A program made the translations under genes and the position numbers. This document shows, one piece after another, positions 45,883-58,172 of a DNA stretch of 64,000 bases. Numbering within the stretch: position 1 is the stretch's first letter; the number at the start of each line of letters is the position of its first letter. Source of the DNA: Areca catechu (lineage: Eukaryota > Streptophyta > Magnoliopsida > Arecales > Arecaceae). The notes under the pieces were generated by a model, which was not told where the DNA came from, ran no database searches, and saw only the letters and a list, made by a program, of their open reading frames with translations. The DNA lies in the NCBI GenBank assembly GCA_021397845.1, contig CM038052.1, positions 170,306,182 through 170,370,181 on the forward strand, in the 5' to 3' direction.

Positions 45883-47720
45883 GATCATTGACGTGGAGCC
45901 CCCAACGGATCCTGCTGGCAGCCACGTTGGCGGAAGGCGCCACCTGGATGTACTGGCCGGATGAGGTGCCTAGATTGAGCCCCTGGCCAAAGTGGGCTCT
46001 CTCGAGGTCGAGCCTTCGGCTGAGGCCGTGCTCTCGTTCTTCAAGCCCCTAGCTGAGTAGGCTCCCCCGAGGTCGAGCCCTCGACCAAGATCATGCTCTC
46101 GTTCTTCTAGCCCCTGGTTGAAGTGTGCTCCCTTGAGGTCGAGCCCTCGATCGAGGTCAAGGTTGAGCCCTCGGTCGAGGTCATGCTCTCATTTTTTGAG
46201 CCCTTGGTTGAGGTCAACTCCTCCCAAGATCGAACCCTCACCAAGGTCGTGCTCTAGTTCTTCGAGCCCCTAGCCGAGATCAGCTCCCCCGCAGAGTTGA
46301 GCCCTCAACTGAGGTCGTGCTCTCATTCCTCGAGCCCCTGATCGAGGTCAGCTCCCCTACAGGGTTGAGCCCTCGGCCGAGGTTGTGCTCTCATTCTTCG
46401 AGCCCCTGGCTAAGGTCAGCCCCCCCAGGGTCAACCCCTCGCTGAGGTCATGCTCTCGTTCTTTGAGCCCCTGGCCGAAGTGGGCTCTCTCGAGGTCGAG
46501 CTTCCGGTCGAGGTCGTGCTCTCATTTTTCATGTCCCTGGCTGAAGTGGGCTCCCTCAAGGTCAAGCCCTTGGCCGGGGTCATGCTTCCCTGCTTGAGAC
46601 CGATCCCTGGGTCAAAGTAAACTTCTTCCCCTAGAGTCAGGTATGGATTCTTTCAAGGGAGTGTGGCCTTTCTCGTGAGCACCCCCAGGGCAGACGAGTG
46701 GGTGACGTCGGCCGGTGGCACCACCGCCCTCACCAAAACCCTGGCACTGTGTGGAAAGGCTGACACCCCTGAGGGGTGGTGCTCCACTAAGGCATGCCAC
46801 CTGGAACCCTTGAGGAGTAGTGTCCCACCATGGCACGCCGACTGTGACCCATGCGGGATTGCATTTCACCGGAGCACACCGCCTATAGAGAAGCGTCCCG
46901 CCAAAGCGTCAGACCCCTCAGCCTGCTGTCGGCACTACCTGAGGAAGGGCACTCCGCTCGGGGCACCATGCCCCTCGACCTACCATCTACACCACCTAGA
47001 AGAGGAAGATTTTGCCAGGAAATTCAGACCCTATAGCATTTGCCTCCAGACCAGTACTTTGCTAGGTCTCTCCGAACCTGGCGAGACGATGCCAGAAAGG
47101 GACAATGCCCTGTCAAAGTGTCAAACCCCATGGCGTATCTCATGTACTTGCCATGAAAGGGACGCGCACTCTTGAGCACTCCACCACTGCCAGTAGTAGA
47201 CCTCCCCTGATAGAGGCTAAGGGTCAGGTCCCCTACCTCCGGGGAGGGGAGGAGGAAGAATAGGCCTATGCCTCACCCGCGTAAGGAATGCCTAGAGAGC
47301 ACCAGGCCAGGACTCTACACCTCACTGGAGGTGCCACTCATCTATAAAAACCTAAAGGGGCCTTAGCGAGGAGGGGCAGGCAATTCAGCAAGGCTCTGAG
47401 GGCATTCAGAATATACCAAGACTCCCCATGAGAGTTCCAATGATGATAGCCATCATTGCTCAAGCCCTCCTTCTCGATCCTAACCCTCATTCCATCATCT
47501 CTCAAGATCTTTGAGAGTGGAGACCACTTCAGGATCCACTGAGGAGGACTTGTTCCCCTTGATCATCCACTGACTTGATCATCGGAGTGCCCTCGCCGGG
47601 ATCCCTGGCCTGGGTCTTCCTTCTTTTGCAGGACTGGGTATGTGCATGGGATGCCAAGCGAGAAAGCCACCAACCGACACCACGTAGGAGTTGTGGGCCA
47701 TGATGATCTACGCGGCAATA
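45883..47720 (+). repeat. 5' LTR of Tat-2 with tandem palindromic units
   Basis: The right border is set by GGCAATA followed by the Tat primer region at 47721. The left border is approximate, by likeness to the Tat-1 LTR start (TGACGTGG word). From about 45990 to 46610, units of 60-80 bp repeat GAGGTCGAGCCCTCGG and GTGCTCTCGTTCTT, echoing the Tat-1 array. Confidence 0.6.
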
Positions 47721-47792
47721 GATTGGCATGCCAGGTAGGGGCATTCTCGGGTTAGACCAGTTTCTTATTAATAAAGCAGTTATGCTGGCAAC

Positions 47793-49400
47793 ATGGTGGT
47801 AATGCACGCGCTGTAAGCCTCCGTCAACCACGTGGGGGATCGTCATCCCCATGGAGATCCACACAGTCCGGAGAGGGATCTCCCCGCTTCGCCACTACTG
47901 CCTCCAGCGGAGCTCCCACTTGCTGCGCTCGCCCAACAAGTCCAGACGCTGACCGCAGTGGTGCGATAGTTGCATCACCAGCACCAGTCCCTGACAACCC
48001 AACAACAGCCAGGAACCCCCGTGGTAGGCCACCGGATACCGTGGTAGTTTGTGATCCTTTCAAGGAAGGCCATCGCACCCGCGGGCCACATCTTACCGAT
48101 GGGGGAGCCTTCGACCCTAAGGAAGAGGCAGTGGAGTGGGTCGACCAATTTGAAGAGTCGGTCTTTGACTTTCGACTATGTCGCCTCTAGGCATCGCAAG
48201 CACCATCGCGGCTAGGTCCCCCGGCACGATCTTCTCTAATCCTCATCTTCCTCTCCTCTAATAGCCTCGGTAGAAGGTTCCGCCAACGAGGCTATCAAGT
48301 GTCAGGCTGAGAGATGCTTGGAGGAACAAGAGCGTAAGCTGGCCGAGCTATCCCACTAGTTTGCTAACCTATAGGGCTCCCCACACGAGCCAGTGGCCTA
48401 TGATGCCCGCCCCCTTCTCCCGAAAAATCCAAGAGGAATCGATCCCCAGCCAGTTTCGCATGCCTCAGGTGGATCCTTATGAAGGGACCATCGACCCCCT
48501 GGACCACCTGGAGAGCTACAAGGCCCTTATGAGAGTCCAGAGGGTGACTGATGCCCTTCTCTGCATCACCTTCTTGGCCATTCTTCGAAAGGCTACTCGA
48601 GTCTGGTACACCTATCTCGAGCCCGGGAGCATTGACTCCTTCGTGCAGTTGAAAAAGAAGTTTGTGGTGCACTTCGATGCTTACCGGAAGGTTCCACAAG
48701 AAGTCGACAGCCTCTTCTCCATCCGGTAACAAGATAATGAGTCCTTGTGGGACTATGTATCCCGCTTCAAAGCTGCCACCTTGGAGATCTACAACCTAGA
48801 TAAGCCCATTGCCATGTTGGCATTGAAGAGAGGGCTCAGAACTACCCATCTCACCTATTTCTTGGATAAGAAGCCTCCAAAGACTTACTCCAAGCTCCTC
48901 CTCCGGGCCCACAAGTACATCCGTGCAGAGGAGGCAGACTGCATCCAAAGGGAGTTGGACAGGAGGCCCCTGAAAAAGCAACCCCAGGGGGAAACCTCTG
49001 GGATGCACAGGCCAGGAGTAGCCCCGAACCTCCAGGCGAGTCCGAAGCCGAGGAGTACCCCCATCCAGGAAGAAAGATATACTCATCTCCTCTTCCCAAG
49101 GTCCAAGATCCTCATGGAGATTGAGGGCAAGTGCTACCTGCACCGCCCTCCCCCGTTAAGGTCATCTGGTACCCATGACAAGTCGAAGTACTATCAGTTT
49201 CACCACAACCACGGCCACAACACCGAGGAATGCCACCACTTAAAGAGGGAGATCGAAGATCTGATAAGAAGAGGCTACCTTGGAAAGTTCATTAGGGGCA
49301 AAACTCTAGTGAAACCTCAGGCGCTTGCAGCTCTCCCTCCTGTTGACAATCGAACCATTGAGAAGCCAGTGGGCATGATATCCTAGGGGATAAAGCATAC
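47793..49400 (+). pseudogene. Tat-2 gag
   Basis: It starts at ATG 47793 (MVVMHA), matching the Tat-1 gag start. The gag domain around 48470-48800 (FRMPQVDPYEGTIDPLDHLE, VVHFDAYRKVPQEVDSLF) is open for 122 residues, then stops at 48727. 48745-49386 continues with LDKKPPKTYSKLLLRAHKYI and a knuckle-like YYQFHHNHGHNTEECHHLKR, in which the first Cys is Tyr. There are several stops. Confidence 0.82.
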
Positions 49401-49401
49401 C

Positions 49402-49860
49402 TTGAAGAGGACCAGGGTGAGAGAAGGGTCTAGGAATATACCCCCCTTTATGAGGGAAAGAAAAATCGGGATAGAAAATATAAATAATGATGCCATTGTC
49501 GTCGAGATGATGATAGTGAAGCATCTTGTAAAACAGATTATGGTCGATAGTAGAAGTTCGATTAATGTCCTTTTTTACGATGCCTTCTCCAAGATGAATT
49601 TGTCTCCTGCCCATCTGAAGCCGATGCACATTCACCTAGTCGATTTTACTGGAGATTTGGTAGGGGTCGAGGGGGAGATCACTCTCCCAGTCACTATCGG
49701 GTCGCCATCCCGATAGAGCATGGTCATGTCGACCTTCACGATTGTTAAGCTCCCCTTGACCTACAATGTGATTCTCGGCCGTCCTAGGCTCAATTTGCTC
49801 AATGCCATCATATCAACAAAGTGGCTTCTGGTTTAGTTTTCGATCCCTTACGACATGGGA
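49402..49860 (+). pseudogene. Tat-2 protease
   Basis: IMVDSRSSINVLFYDAFSKM shows the protease active-site region with Gly of D-S-G changed to Arg. FTGDLVGVEGEITLPV and VILGRPRLN-like ILGRPR follow. The changed active site alone would inactivate it. Confidence 0.75.
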
Positions 49861-49979
49861 GAGATGTGGGGGGACCCCCCCAACCGGTTCAGCACTATCT
49901 ACAGGCAGTTCCCAGCACCAGAGGCAGTGAAGAGAACCCTGTCACCAATGAGCTTGATCAAAGATGCAGGATGCCAAGG

Positions 49980-51386
49980 GTGGCCCGGTTGAGCACTTAC
50001 TACATGCCCCCTTGGCATAGATCCATCGAAGACTGTATAGGTAGGAGCCCAGCTACAGGAGGACAAGAAGGCTCACCTGTTAGGTTTCCTCTAGACGAAT
50101 GTAGATGTCTTCACCTGGACTGTGGCAGACATGCCGGGTATCCCTCCTGACATCATCACTCACAGGTTGAACGTCAACCCGAAGTGCCACCCAGTCAGGT
50201 AGAAGAAGAGGAGCTTTGCCCCTGAAAGGTGGAAGGCAGTCAATGAGGAGGTGGAAAAACTCCTTACGATCAACTTCATCCACGAGGTCCAGTATCCCAG
50301 CTGGCTGGTGAATGTAGTCATGGTTAAGAAGGCCAATGGGAAGTGGAGGATATGTGTAGATTACACCAACCTCAATTGAGCTTGTCCAAAAAATAGTTTT
50401 CTCCTTCCAAAAATTGACCGCTGGTGGATGCTATGTCAGGGCACCGCCTACTCACCTTCATGGATGCATTATCTGGGTACAACCAAATCTGGATGCACTC
50501 AGAAGATGAGGAGCACGCTATCTTCATCACAAATCGAGGGATGTACTACTTCAAGATGATGCCATTCGGTCTGAAGAATGCTGAAGCCACATACCAGCAT
50601 TTGGTCAATAAGATCTTCAAAGACCAAATCGATCGCAACATACAAGTCTTTGTGGATGACATGCTCATTATGGGCAAGCCAGAGTCGGACCACATTACGG
50701 ACCTAGTAGAAGCCTTCCAAAATCTCCGTCTCCATCATATGAAGTTGAACCCAGCTAAGTGTGCCTTTGGCATGGCCGCCGAAAAATTTTTGGACTTCAT
50801 GGTTACTCAGAGAGGGATTGAAGCCAATCCTGAGAAGGTCCAGGTGATCGTCGACATGGAACACCCTATCTCGAAAAAATAAGTCCAACACCTGACCGAT
50901 CGGATCGCTATCCTGAGTCGGTTCATCTCGTGCTCCGCTGACCGCTGCCTACCCTTCTTCAAGGTGTTGCGTAAGTGCCGAGAAGCCTTCGAGGAGCTAA
51001 AGAAGTTCCTGGCATTGCCACCACTACTCTCCAGGCTAGAAGATGGGGAGGAACTCCTGTATTTGGCAGTCTTTCCAGGGGCTATCAGTTCAGTGCTTAT
51101 CTTCACGGATGGAGATAGAATTTAGAGGCTAGTGTACTATGCCAGCAAACTCCTTCGGGATGTCGAGACCAGGTATACATGCTCCGAAAAACTAATTTTC
51201 ACACTCATTATATCTGCTCAATGTCTCAGGTCATACTTCCAAGCCCACCGGATCGCGGTCCTCATTGACCATCCATTAAGGGCCATACTCAGCTGTCCAG
51301 ATACATCCGGGTGTTTGGCTAAGTGGGCACTAAAACTTAATGAGTTTGACATCGCATATTGCCCGAGGTCATCTCAAAAGGTATAG
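49980..51386 (+). pseudogene. Tat-2 reverse transcriptase and first RNase H
   Basis: Broken frames hold ADMPGIPPDIITHRLN, ANGKWRICVDYTNLN, TFMDALSGYNQIW, MPFGLKNAEATYQHLV and the catalytic box as FVDD (VFVDDMLIMGK, near 50648). YYASKLLRDVETRYTCSEKL follows as the RNase H region at 51132-51386. Multiple stops are present. Confidence 0.85.
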
Positions 51387-51389
51387 GTA

Positions 51390-51950
51390 TTGGCTAACTT
51401 TTTGGTGGAGTGCGCCTGCATTAGTGGAGAGCCAAAAGAAACCCCCTTAGAGCATCCCGTGGAGCCGCCCACCAATGAGACGATCTGGGTTCTCCATGTA
51501 GATGGCACATCCAATGGGAGAGGGAGAGGGGCTGGCCTCATCCTCGCCAACTCTGACGGGGTCATGGCCGAGTATGCACTATGCTTCTTGTTCGTAGCCA
51601 CCAATAACCAGGCTAGTATAAAGCACTCCTCGCGGGGTTAAGGGTATTCTGCGAGCTGGGTGTGATGAGCCTAAAGGTCTTCACCGACTCACAGTTAGTT
51701 GCTGGTCAAGTCTCGGGAGAATTTGAAGCCCAAGATCCTCAGATGGCAAATTATCTGGAGCGGGTATATTCGAGCATGGTGGATTTTTAGCATTTCAGCA
51801 TTTTTCATATCCCTCATGGAGAGAATGCCCATGTCGATGCTCTCTCCAGGCTTGCAACTCTACCAGACTCATCGTTGGGGCGTGCCTATGTTGAATACTT
51901 GCGAGCCCCCAACTACGAAGCATCCGACGAAGTACAGCAGGTCGCTCCTG
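51390..51950 (+). pseudogene. Tat-2 archaeal-type RNase H
   Basis: WVLHVDGTSNGRGRGAGLIL and ANSDGVMAEYA are in one frame to 51641. Shifted remnants follow, including FTDSQLVAGQVSGE-like sequence near 51680-51720 and RLATLPDSSLGRA near 51850. Frames shift at least twice. Confidence 0.75.
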
Positions 51951-52084
51951 AACCTAGCTAGATGGACTGCTACATTAAGTACATCACTGATAGTACTCTG
52001 CCCGAGAACCGTGTAGAGGCTGGCCTCCTCAAGAAGAAGGCTGTGCGCTTCATGCTGATGGACGAGCAGCTCTACCGAAGGTCC

Positions 52085-53193
52085 CACTCCTACCACTCCT
52101 GAAGTGTTTGAGACTCTCGGAGGCGGCCTACGTGCTCTAGGAGATACACGAGAGCCTCTGTAGGAGCCATGTGGGGGGCAGGACACTGGCATACAAAGCC
52201 CTCCGGCAAGGGTATTATTGGGAGACCATGAAGGAAGACGCAGCTGACTTCGTAAGAAGGTGTTACCGTTGCCAATGACATGCCAGCATACAGCATCAGC
52301 CGGCCATGCCGCTCTCTTAACTCTCTACTCCTTGGCCATTCTCCTAATAGGGAATGGACATCTTAGATCCTTTTTCTCCCGCATCCAGACAACGGAGGTA
52401 CCTGATCGTGGCCATCGACTACTTCACTAAGTAGCTCGAGGCTGAGACACTGGCATAAATCACTGAAGCCAAGGCCAAATCTTTCCTATGGAAGTTGATC
52501 ATCTGCCATTTCAGGCTTTCCCATTCTATCATCACCGATAACGAACGGCAGTTCGATAACCAAGCATTCGAGGAGTTCTGTGCTGATCTCAATATCAACC
52601 ACCATTTCACCTTGGTGGCTCACCCTCAGATCAATGGAGAGGCTGAGGTAACCAATCGAACCATCCTTCAAGGGATCTGCACCAGGCTAGATAAGGCCAA
52701 AGGTTGGTGGGCCGAGGAACTTTCCAGTATTCTTTAGGCCTACCACACCATGCCCCGAACAGTAATAGGTGAGACACCCTTCAACTTTGTCTTCGGTACT
52801 GAGGCTGAGCTTCTAGTAGAGTTGGGTCTGCCCACACTACGGGTAGAACAATATGATGAGGCTGACAATCCGGCCTGCCTTCTACTCAACTTGAACTTAT
52901 TGGAAGAAACAAGGGACAAGGCCCGATTCTGTATAGCGGCTCACAAACAACGGGTGGCCCGGTATTACAACTTCGATGTGAAGTTGAAGGCCTTCCGCCC
53001 AAGTGACCTGATCCTGCAGCAAGCTGAAGTCTCACAACCTAGAGAGTGCAGCAAGCTCTCCCCTAATTGGGAAGGCCCTTACAAGGTGGTCGAAGCCCTC
53101 TCTCATGGAGCTTACTACCTCGTCGGACTCGATGGCATCCAATTTTCACGAACCTGGAATGCCAGTAATAGAGGATGTACTACCAAGATGTAA
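52085..53193 (+). pseudogene. Tat-2 integrase
   Basis: Zinc-binding remnant with YKALRQGYYWETMKEDAADF near 52190 and CYRCQ. The core has IVAIDYFTK, SIITDNERQFDNQAF and HPQINGEAEVTNRTILQG, so all three acidic residues remain but in-frame stops separate them. The C-terminal tail at 52750-53193 is open (FGTEAELLVELGLPTLRVEQ ... SPNWEGPYKVVEALSHGAYY). Inactive. Confidence 0.85.
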
Positions 53194-53269
53194 GATTTTC
53201 TTTCATTAATTAAAAGTTTCTTTTTGGTGCAACACTGTCTTCACCTATGCAGGAACTCTATCCATCTAA

Positions 53270-54090
53270 CTCCTAATTCGGTGATAGCAAGTCGGGAAAC
53301 TCCTGAAGCCCTACACTCTAAAGTGGGAAACTCCAGAAGCCCCACACTCTAAAGTCAAAAAACTCTAGAAGCCTCGTACTATATCCGTTAGACTCTCAGT
53401 TCAACGATGACGAGCTGGGAAACACCTGAAGTCCCGCACTCCAAAGCCGGGAAACTCCTAAAGCCCTGCACTCTGAAATCGGGAAACTCTTGAAGTCCCA
53501 CACTCCAAAGCCAGGAAACTCCTGAAGCCCCTCACTCTGAAGCCGGGAAACTCCTGAAGCCCCGCACTCTGAAGCTGAAAAACTCTAGAAGCCCCGAACT
53601 CTGAAATCGAAAAACTCCAGAAGCCCCGCACTCTGAAGCTGAGAAACTCCAGAAGCCCCATACTCTATCTGTCAGACTCTCAGTTCGGCGATGGAAAGCC
53701 AAGAAACTCCTGAAGATACCACTCTGAAGCCGAAAAACTCTAGAAGCCCCGCACTCTATCTGTCGGACTCATAGTTCGGTGATGGCAAGCCGGGAAACTC
53801 CAAAAGCCCCGCACTTTATCTGTCGGACTCTCAGTTCAGTGATAGCAAGCTGGGAAACTCCTGAAGACCCGCTCTCTGAAGTTGGAAAACTCTAGAAGCC
53901 TCGCACTCTATCCATCGAACTCTCAGTTCGACGATGGCAAGCCAAGAAATTCCAAAAGCCTCGTACTCTATCCATCGAACTTCTAGGGAGGCAACAGTAG
54001 GATCAAAATTTCTGAAGCCCCGCACTCAATCCATTAGACTCTGAGTCCGATGAAGGCAAGCCAGGGAAATCCTCGAAGTCTCGCACTCCA
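53270..54090. repeat. Degenerate tandem array downstream of Tat-2 integrase
   Basis: Units of about 40 bp built on GGGAAACTCCTGAAGCCCCG and CACTCTGAAGCC, interspersed with a second unit, CGGACTCTCAGTTCGGCGAT. It occupies the same position as the 120-bp array of Tat-1 but has a different sequence. Confidence 0.8.
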
Positions 54091-54628
54091 ACCCGTGAAA
54101 CTCTCTGACTGGTAGGGAGGATTTACAAAATCTCCAAGATTTCTTCGACCACCTGCCAATTCATGAATTGGGCAGGAAGAGCCAGAACTCTGGGAGCCCC
54201 AAGATTAGCAACTGGTTCTAGCAGTCCCCCGAGGTCTCCTCAGCCACCTGCCAGTCCTTGAATTGGGCAGGAAGAGCTAGAGCTTTGGAAGTCTTAAGAG
54301 TTGGCCACCTCAGTGAATCTCCTGGCCTGGTGGAGATAGTTCACAGAACTCCTAAGGTTCCTCCAGTCACCTACCAACTCTGGGGTTAACCAAGAAGAGC
54401 CGAAACTTGGGAGGCCTTAAGATTGGCAAACACAATAAAAATCCATCTCCGGCCCTAAAAAAAAGAGAAAAAGAAGAAAAGAAAGAGAGAGAAGAAAAGT
54501 GGAGAGCTCACTGAAGGAATGGAAATTATATCAATAAGGATAAAGTTTTTACAGCAAAGAGAACCTCCGACAGATCGGGTGGTCCTCCAAAATTCCCAAG
54601 TACAAAAGTGAACAGGAAAAAGAACCGA
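54091..54628. other. Tat-2 internal region between array and antisense gene
   Basis: Non-coding. Two repeats of TGAATTGGGCAGGAAGAGC lie at about 54166 and 54256, and a purine-rich stretch runs 54460-54500. It is the 3' flank of the antisense gene. Confidence 0.5.
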
Positions 54629-55950
54629 CTAAGGCGACGTCGTCGGAGCCTTCCCAGGGCATCGGGGAATCTCTTCGGCATCTTCCCGGCCCTCCATCGG
54701 TGCAATGGAGGAAATGGCTATCTCCTCCATGGGCACTGGGCCGATCTCTTTAATTGGTGCCTTTTCCTCTATGCCTTCGCAACCGGCCGGATCAGGGGAG
54801 ATGACTGCCAGATCTTGTCGAAGGTAGGCCAGGGCCACCTTCTTCTTGCAGTATATGAACCCCTTGAGAAAAAAGTCCATGACCACCTCCCAAACCACTT
54901 CGAAAAACTCCGTCGAGGTCTTGAACCTTGGCACAGCCTCCGCGACCTCCTTCTTGGCGGCCTCCATCAAGGCCACAGCCGACTGTTCTTTCTCCTCCAT
55001 TGCTGACGCCCTCGCCATCGCTGCCTCCAGTCACATTTGGAGAGTCTGGGACTACCCCTCCAAAAGTGCCACCTCAGCGGTGGACTCTGGGTCGAGATCC
55101 CTGGCGCGCCTCTCCACTTTGTCTGTCGACTCCTTCGCCTCGGCCACCTCAATCCGAAGAATCCTGGTTTGCTCCTCCAGGACTCAGACCCTTTCAGTTT
55201 GCACCCGTGCCTTTGCCTCCACCACCTCCGAGTGTTTCTTCTCTTAAGCATCACGCTTGGTCCATTGTGTACAATAATCCCTGATGAGGATCATGTCGGT
55301 GGCTATCTGCAATAATGAAAGCATCAGCAAAAATAATGCAAATAGTAATGAAAAGAAGTTGAGAGAGTGGAAGGCTTACCATGAAGAGCTAGGGAAGGAT
55401 GCCCGTGATGGCGGCCATCAGTTGCTTGCCGCTCCTCTTGCGGCGGTCGCGTGGCTGGACAGCGAACTCCATCATTCACTCAACCAGCCCAGTGCTTGGG
55501 TGACCGCCGCATTCAGTAGAACCGCGATGGACACTCTCTTCACCTCGGGAGTCGCTATCATTGGGGCCATCACCAGTCTCGAGGTGGGTGATGGCATGGG
55601 CACCTTAGCTGTCGAGGGTGAGGTCGCCGCTCCTATCATTGATGGTGGTATCGACCTTCCCCCCGCTACAGCTTCATCCTACACTTCGACCACCTCTGGG
55701 GTCTCTGTAGGGAGGGTTGTTGGCCCAGACCGGGCAACTATGTCGAGCCCACGGGCTGGAAGCTGGGCCTGTGCTCTGGATGAGGTGGGGACCAGCCTAG
55801 TTCTCCTTCCCTCCTAGCCGGATGATGAGCCTGCCCTGGGCCCCTGTCCAGATTCATCACGAGCCCTCTTTAATGGGTCCTCCTTGGGATTGGGGGATGT
55901 GATCCACTTTCGGGACATCTCCCGGATTTGATCCATTGAGAACTTCATAC
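54629..55950 (-). pseudogene. Tat-2 antisense gene, exons 2 and 3
   Basis: Exon 3 starts after AG 55308-55307 with ATDMILIRDYCTQW and runs to a stop at 54629. It encodes Glu/Lys/Arg-rich heptads (predicted coiled coil) with FFLKGFIYCKKKVALAYL, matching Tat-1 exon 3 (FFLKGFRMCREKVGSFYP). Exon 2 starts at 55950 with GMKFSMDQIREMSRKW after a pyrimidine-rich AG acceptor. Some stops are present. Exon 1 continues at 56037-56055 and, beyond the inserted element, from 60101. Confidence 0.65.
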
Positions 55951-56036
55951 CTGTAGAGAAAGAAGAATGATGGTTAGTCTCGAAGCTGAGAAGGATCCTT
56001 GTAGAAAAGAGAAACATGATTCATGGGGCTCACCTA

Positions 56037-56055
56037 AGGCATGGATTGGGCTAAC
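56037..56055 (-). pseudogene. Tat-2 antisense gene, 3' end of exon 1
   Basis: Nineteen nucleotides between the inserted element and a GT donor (56036-56035). Together with 60101-60117 they restore a segment resembling NLFEAGISPIREPG of Tat-1, which shows the insertion site was inside exon 1. Confidence 0.6.
56051..56055. repeat. Target-site duplication, left (CTAAC)
   Basis: CTAAC recurs at 60096-60100 directly beyond the other LTR. Confidence 0.9.
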
Positions 56056-57983
56056 TGACGCGGCAAGCGAGCCCGAATCAATTTTTATTTCTAGGAAAAC
56101 GGACCGTTGGTCGCTAGGAAACGACCCTAGGCTAGGCTTTATTCCAACGAAACCCACTTTTTTTTTTTTTTTCCATTCATTTCTCATATATATTTTTTTT
56201 TCTCCTTTTATTTTTCCCACTAATAAGCCATACTTGTTTTTCTCCTTTTTTTTTTTTTCACTTTTTTTTTTCTTTCTCACGGTTTTCTTTCTTTTTCTTT
56301 TCTTTTTTTTTTTCTATGCTATTCCTAAAGTCGGCTGAGAATGCCGGCTTCCTTTTTTTTTTTTTTTTTTGTTCATTGCCTACCCGTGAAGTCGGCATTA
56401 GAAGCCGGCTTCACCTTCACGACCGTGCAGGCCGGGGGGACCTCGCGAGGAAGCCTCGCCGGCATCGGCGAGGGGCGGAGTCATTCCGGCAGGGCTTCGC
56501 CGGGGCTGGGGACGAGGACGGTGGCGGCCATGGCGGAGTCGACGGACCGGGCGGAGGTGGCAGCAGGGCGGCCGTCGGTGTGCCGTCACGAGCGGAGACG
56601 GGATCGGAGGAGTCGGACGGCCGGCTGGCTCGGCTGCAGCGACGCTCGGTCGGAAGGGAGGAGGCAGACCGGCGGAAGGCGTCGCGGAGGGGGCTTCGGC
56701 TGCAACGGGTTGCATGGGTGGAGGAGACGGACCGGCAAGGTGGTCTGCGGTCGTGCGGTGGCCGTGGAGGACACGGCAGCAAGGAGTTCTGGCCGGCTTC
56801 TCCAGCGATGGCGTTGGACGGAGGCGGCGATCATGGAGGCGGTGGCACGAATCCATTGATGGCGGCAGTCCGGCGATTGGGTGGCTCGGTCGGGAGCGAC
56901 TGGCGACAGCGCTGCGACACGGGCGTGCTGGCTCGGTGGCGACGCGGGCGACGCAGGGGGGGTGCTGGCTCGGTGGCGACGTGGACGGGAGGCGGCGACT
57001 GGGGGCGATCGGAGGGGCGTCGCATGGATGGGACGCTCGGCTTTGGGCAGTGAGGAGGGGTTTCACGGCAGGGCGCTGGGCGGCGACGGTGTCGGCCATG
57101 GAGGTCTACCTACTTGGGCAGTCCGGCTATGGTTGAGCGGCGGCTGTGGGCTTGGGGAGCCGAGCGGGTTTCGGTCACGAGCGGAGTTAGGGAACCGAGT
57201 GGGTTTCGGATGGATCCGGAGGAGATGAATGGTCGGCAGATCCAAGGAAGGATTGATCCACGGGTTGGAGAAAGAAAATAGGGAAGAAGGGAAATCTGGG
57301 AGAGAACCCTGCGAGAGGAATAGAGAAAAGAGAGAGTCCCGGAGGAGAGAAGAAGAGAAAGAGAGAGGGAGAATAAGAAAGGCCACAGAGAAGAATCACC
57401 AAAGAGAAAGAATAATCAGGAGAAGGAAGAAGAAGGAGGAGGAAGGGAAGAACCAGAAGAAGGAGAAAGGGAGGAAGAAGGAGGGAGGGAGTCAGGACAC
57501 ACCCAAAACTCTTTTCTCAAATATTTCTCATCATCGCTCCTTTTATTCAAGAAACATGTTCTTAAATAAACCTCCGAAAGAGATCGGAACAAATCCTAAA
57601 ACAACCGATAAGATCCTTCCTAAAAACAACCGATAAGATAAATCCTAAAGCAAATAATCAAATCCTAAAACAAATTTTCAAATAATCAAGATAAATCCTA
57701 ATATCCTAATATCCTACTCAAATCTCGAATTTAAATTATGCTGGGATCTGCATCGGGATCGGTGCTGATGATGACTTCAGGATTTGTGCTCATCGACTCC
57801 AGGATCTTGGGCCCCAGGGTTTGGGCTAGGCTGGGCTGGGCTTCAGGTTCTGGGTTGGGCTTCAGGCTTGGACTGGACTGTGCTTCAGGTTCTGGGCTAG
57901 GCTTCTGGGTTCTGGGCTGGGCTTCTGGTTGGGCTTCAGGTTTAGTCTGGGCTGCTTCAGATTCTGAGCCGATGTCCCCATCA
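56056..57983 (-). repeat. 3' LTR of the large-LTR element
   Basis: 1928 bp. Reading on the minus strand, a repetitive GAAGCCCAGCCC-rich 5' part (57980-57740) comes first. A pyrimidine-rich stretch (57500-57240) follows, then a GC-rich block (57200-56400) and A/G homopolymer runs (56350-56160). Long open frames in the GC-rich block occur on both strands and match no known protein. Confidence 0.92.
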
Positions 57984-58172
57984 TTTCTCCTGAGATGGGG
58001 AGAACTCGACTCCGTCGAGTCAAGCTTCAGCAATCTTCTAGATTCTTCTGACTCCAAGATGCACCTGCAAACTGAATTTTTTTTTTTTTTTTTACAAATA
58101 ATGCAAATGCAATTAAAATAAAATTGGCTAACCTAAAATCTAACTTAACCTAAACTTGCTCTGATACCAAGT
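57984..58172 (-). other. Internal region of the large-LTR element
   Basis: 189 bp with the primer-binding site at one end and a purine tract at the other. In between are AT-rich sequence and a short GAGTCGA/TCGACTC inverted pair near 58007-58022. No ORF of note. Confidence 0.9.
58158..58169 (-). promoter_or_regulatory. Primer-binding site (initiator tRNA-Met type)
   Basis: TGGTATCAGAGC on the minus strand, three bases after the 5' LTR. This is the usual plant LTR-element primer site. Confidence 0.9.

Noticed and set aside
56316..57136. Long open frames in the GC-rich part of the large LTR, repeated at +2112
   Set aside because: They appear twice only because the LTRs are copies. They are open in several frames, with no start context, domain or conserved family.
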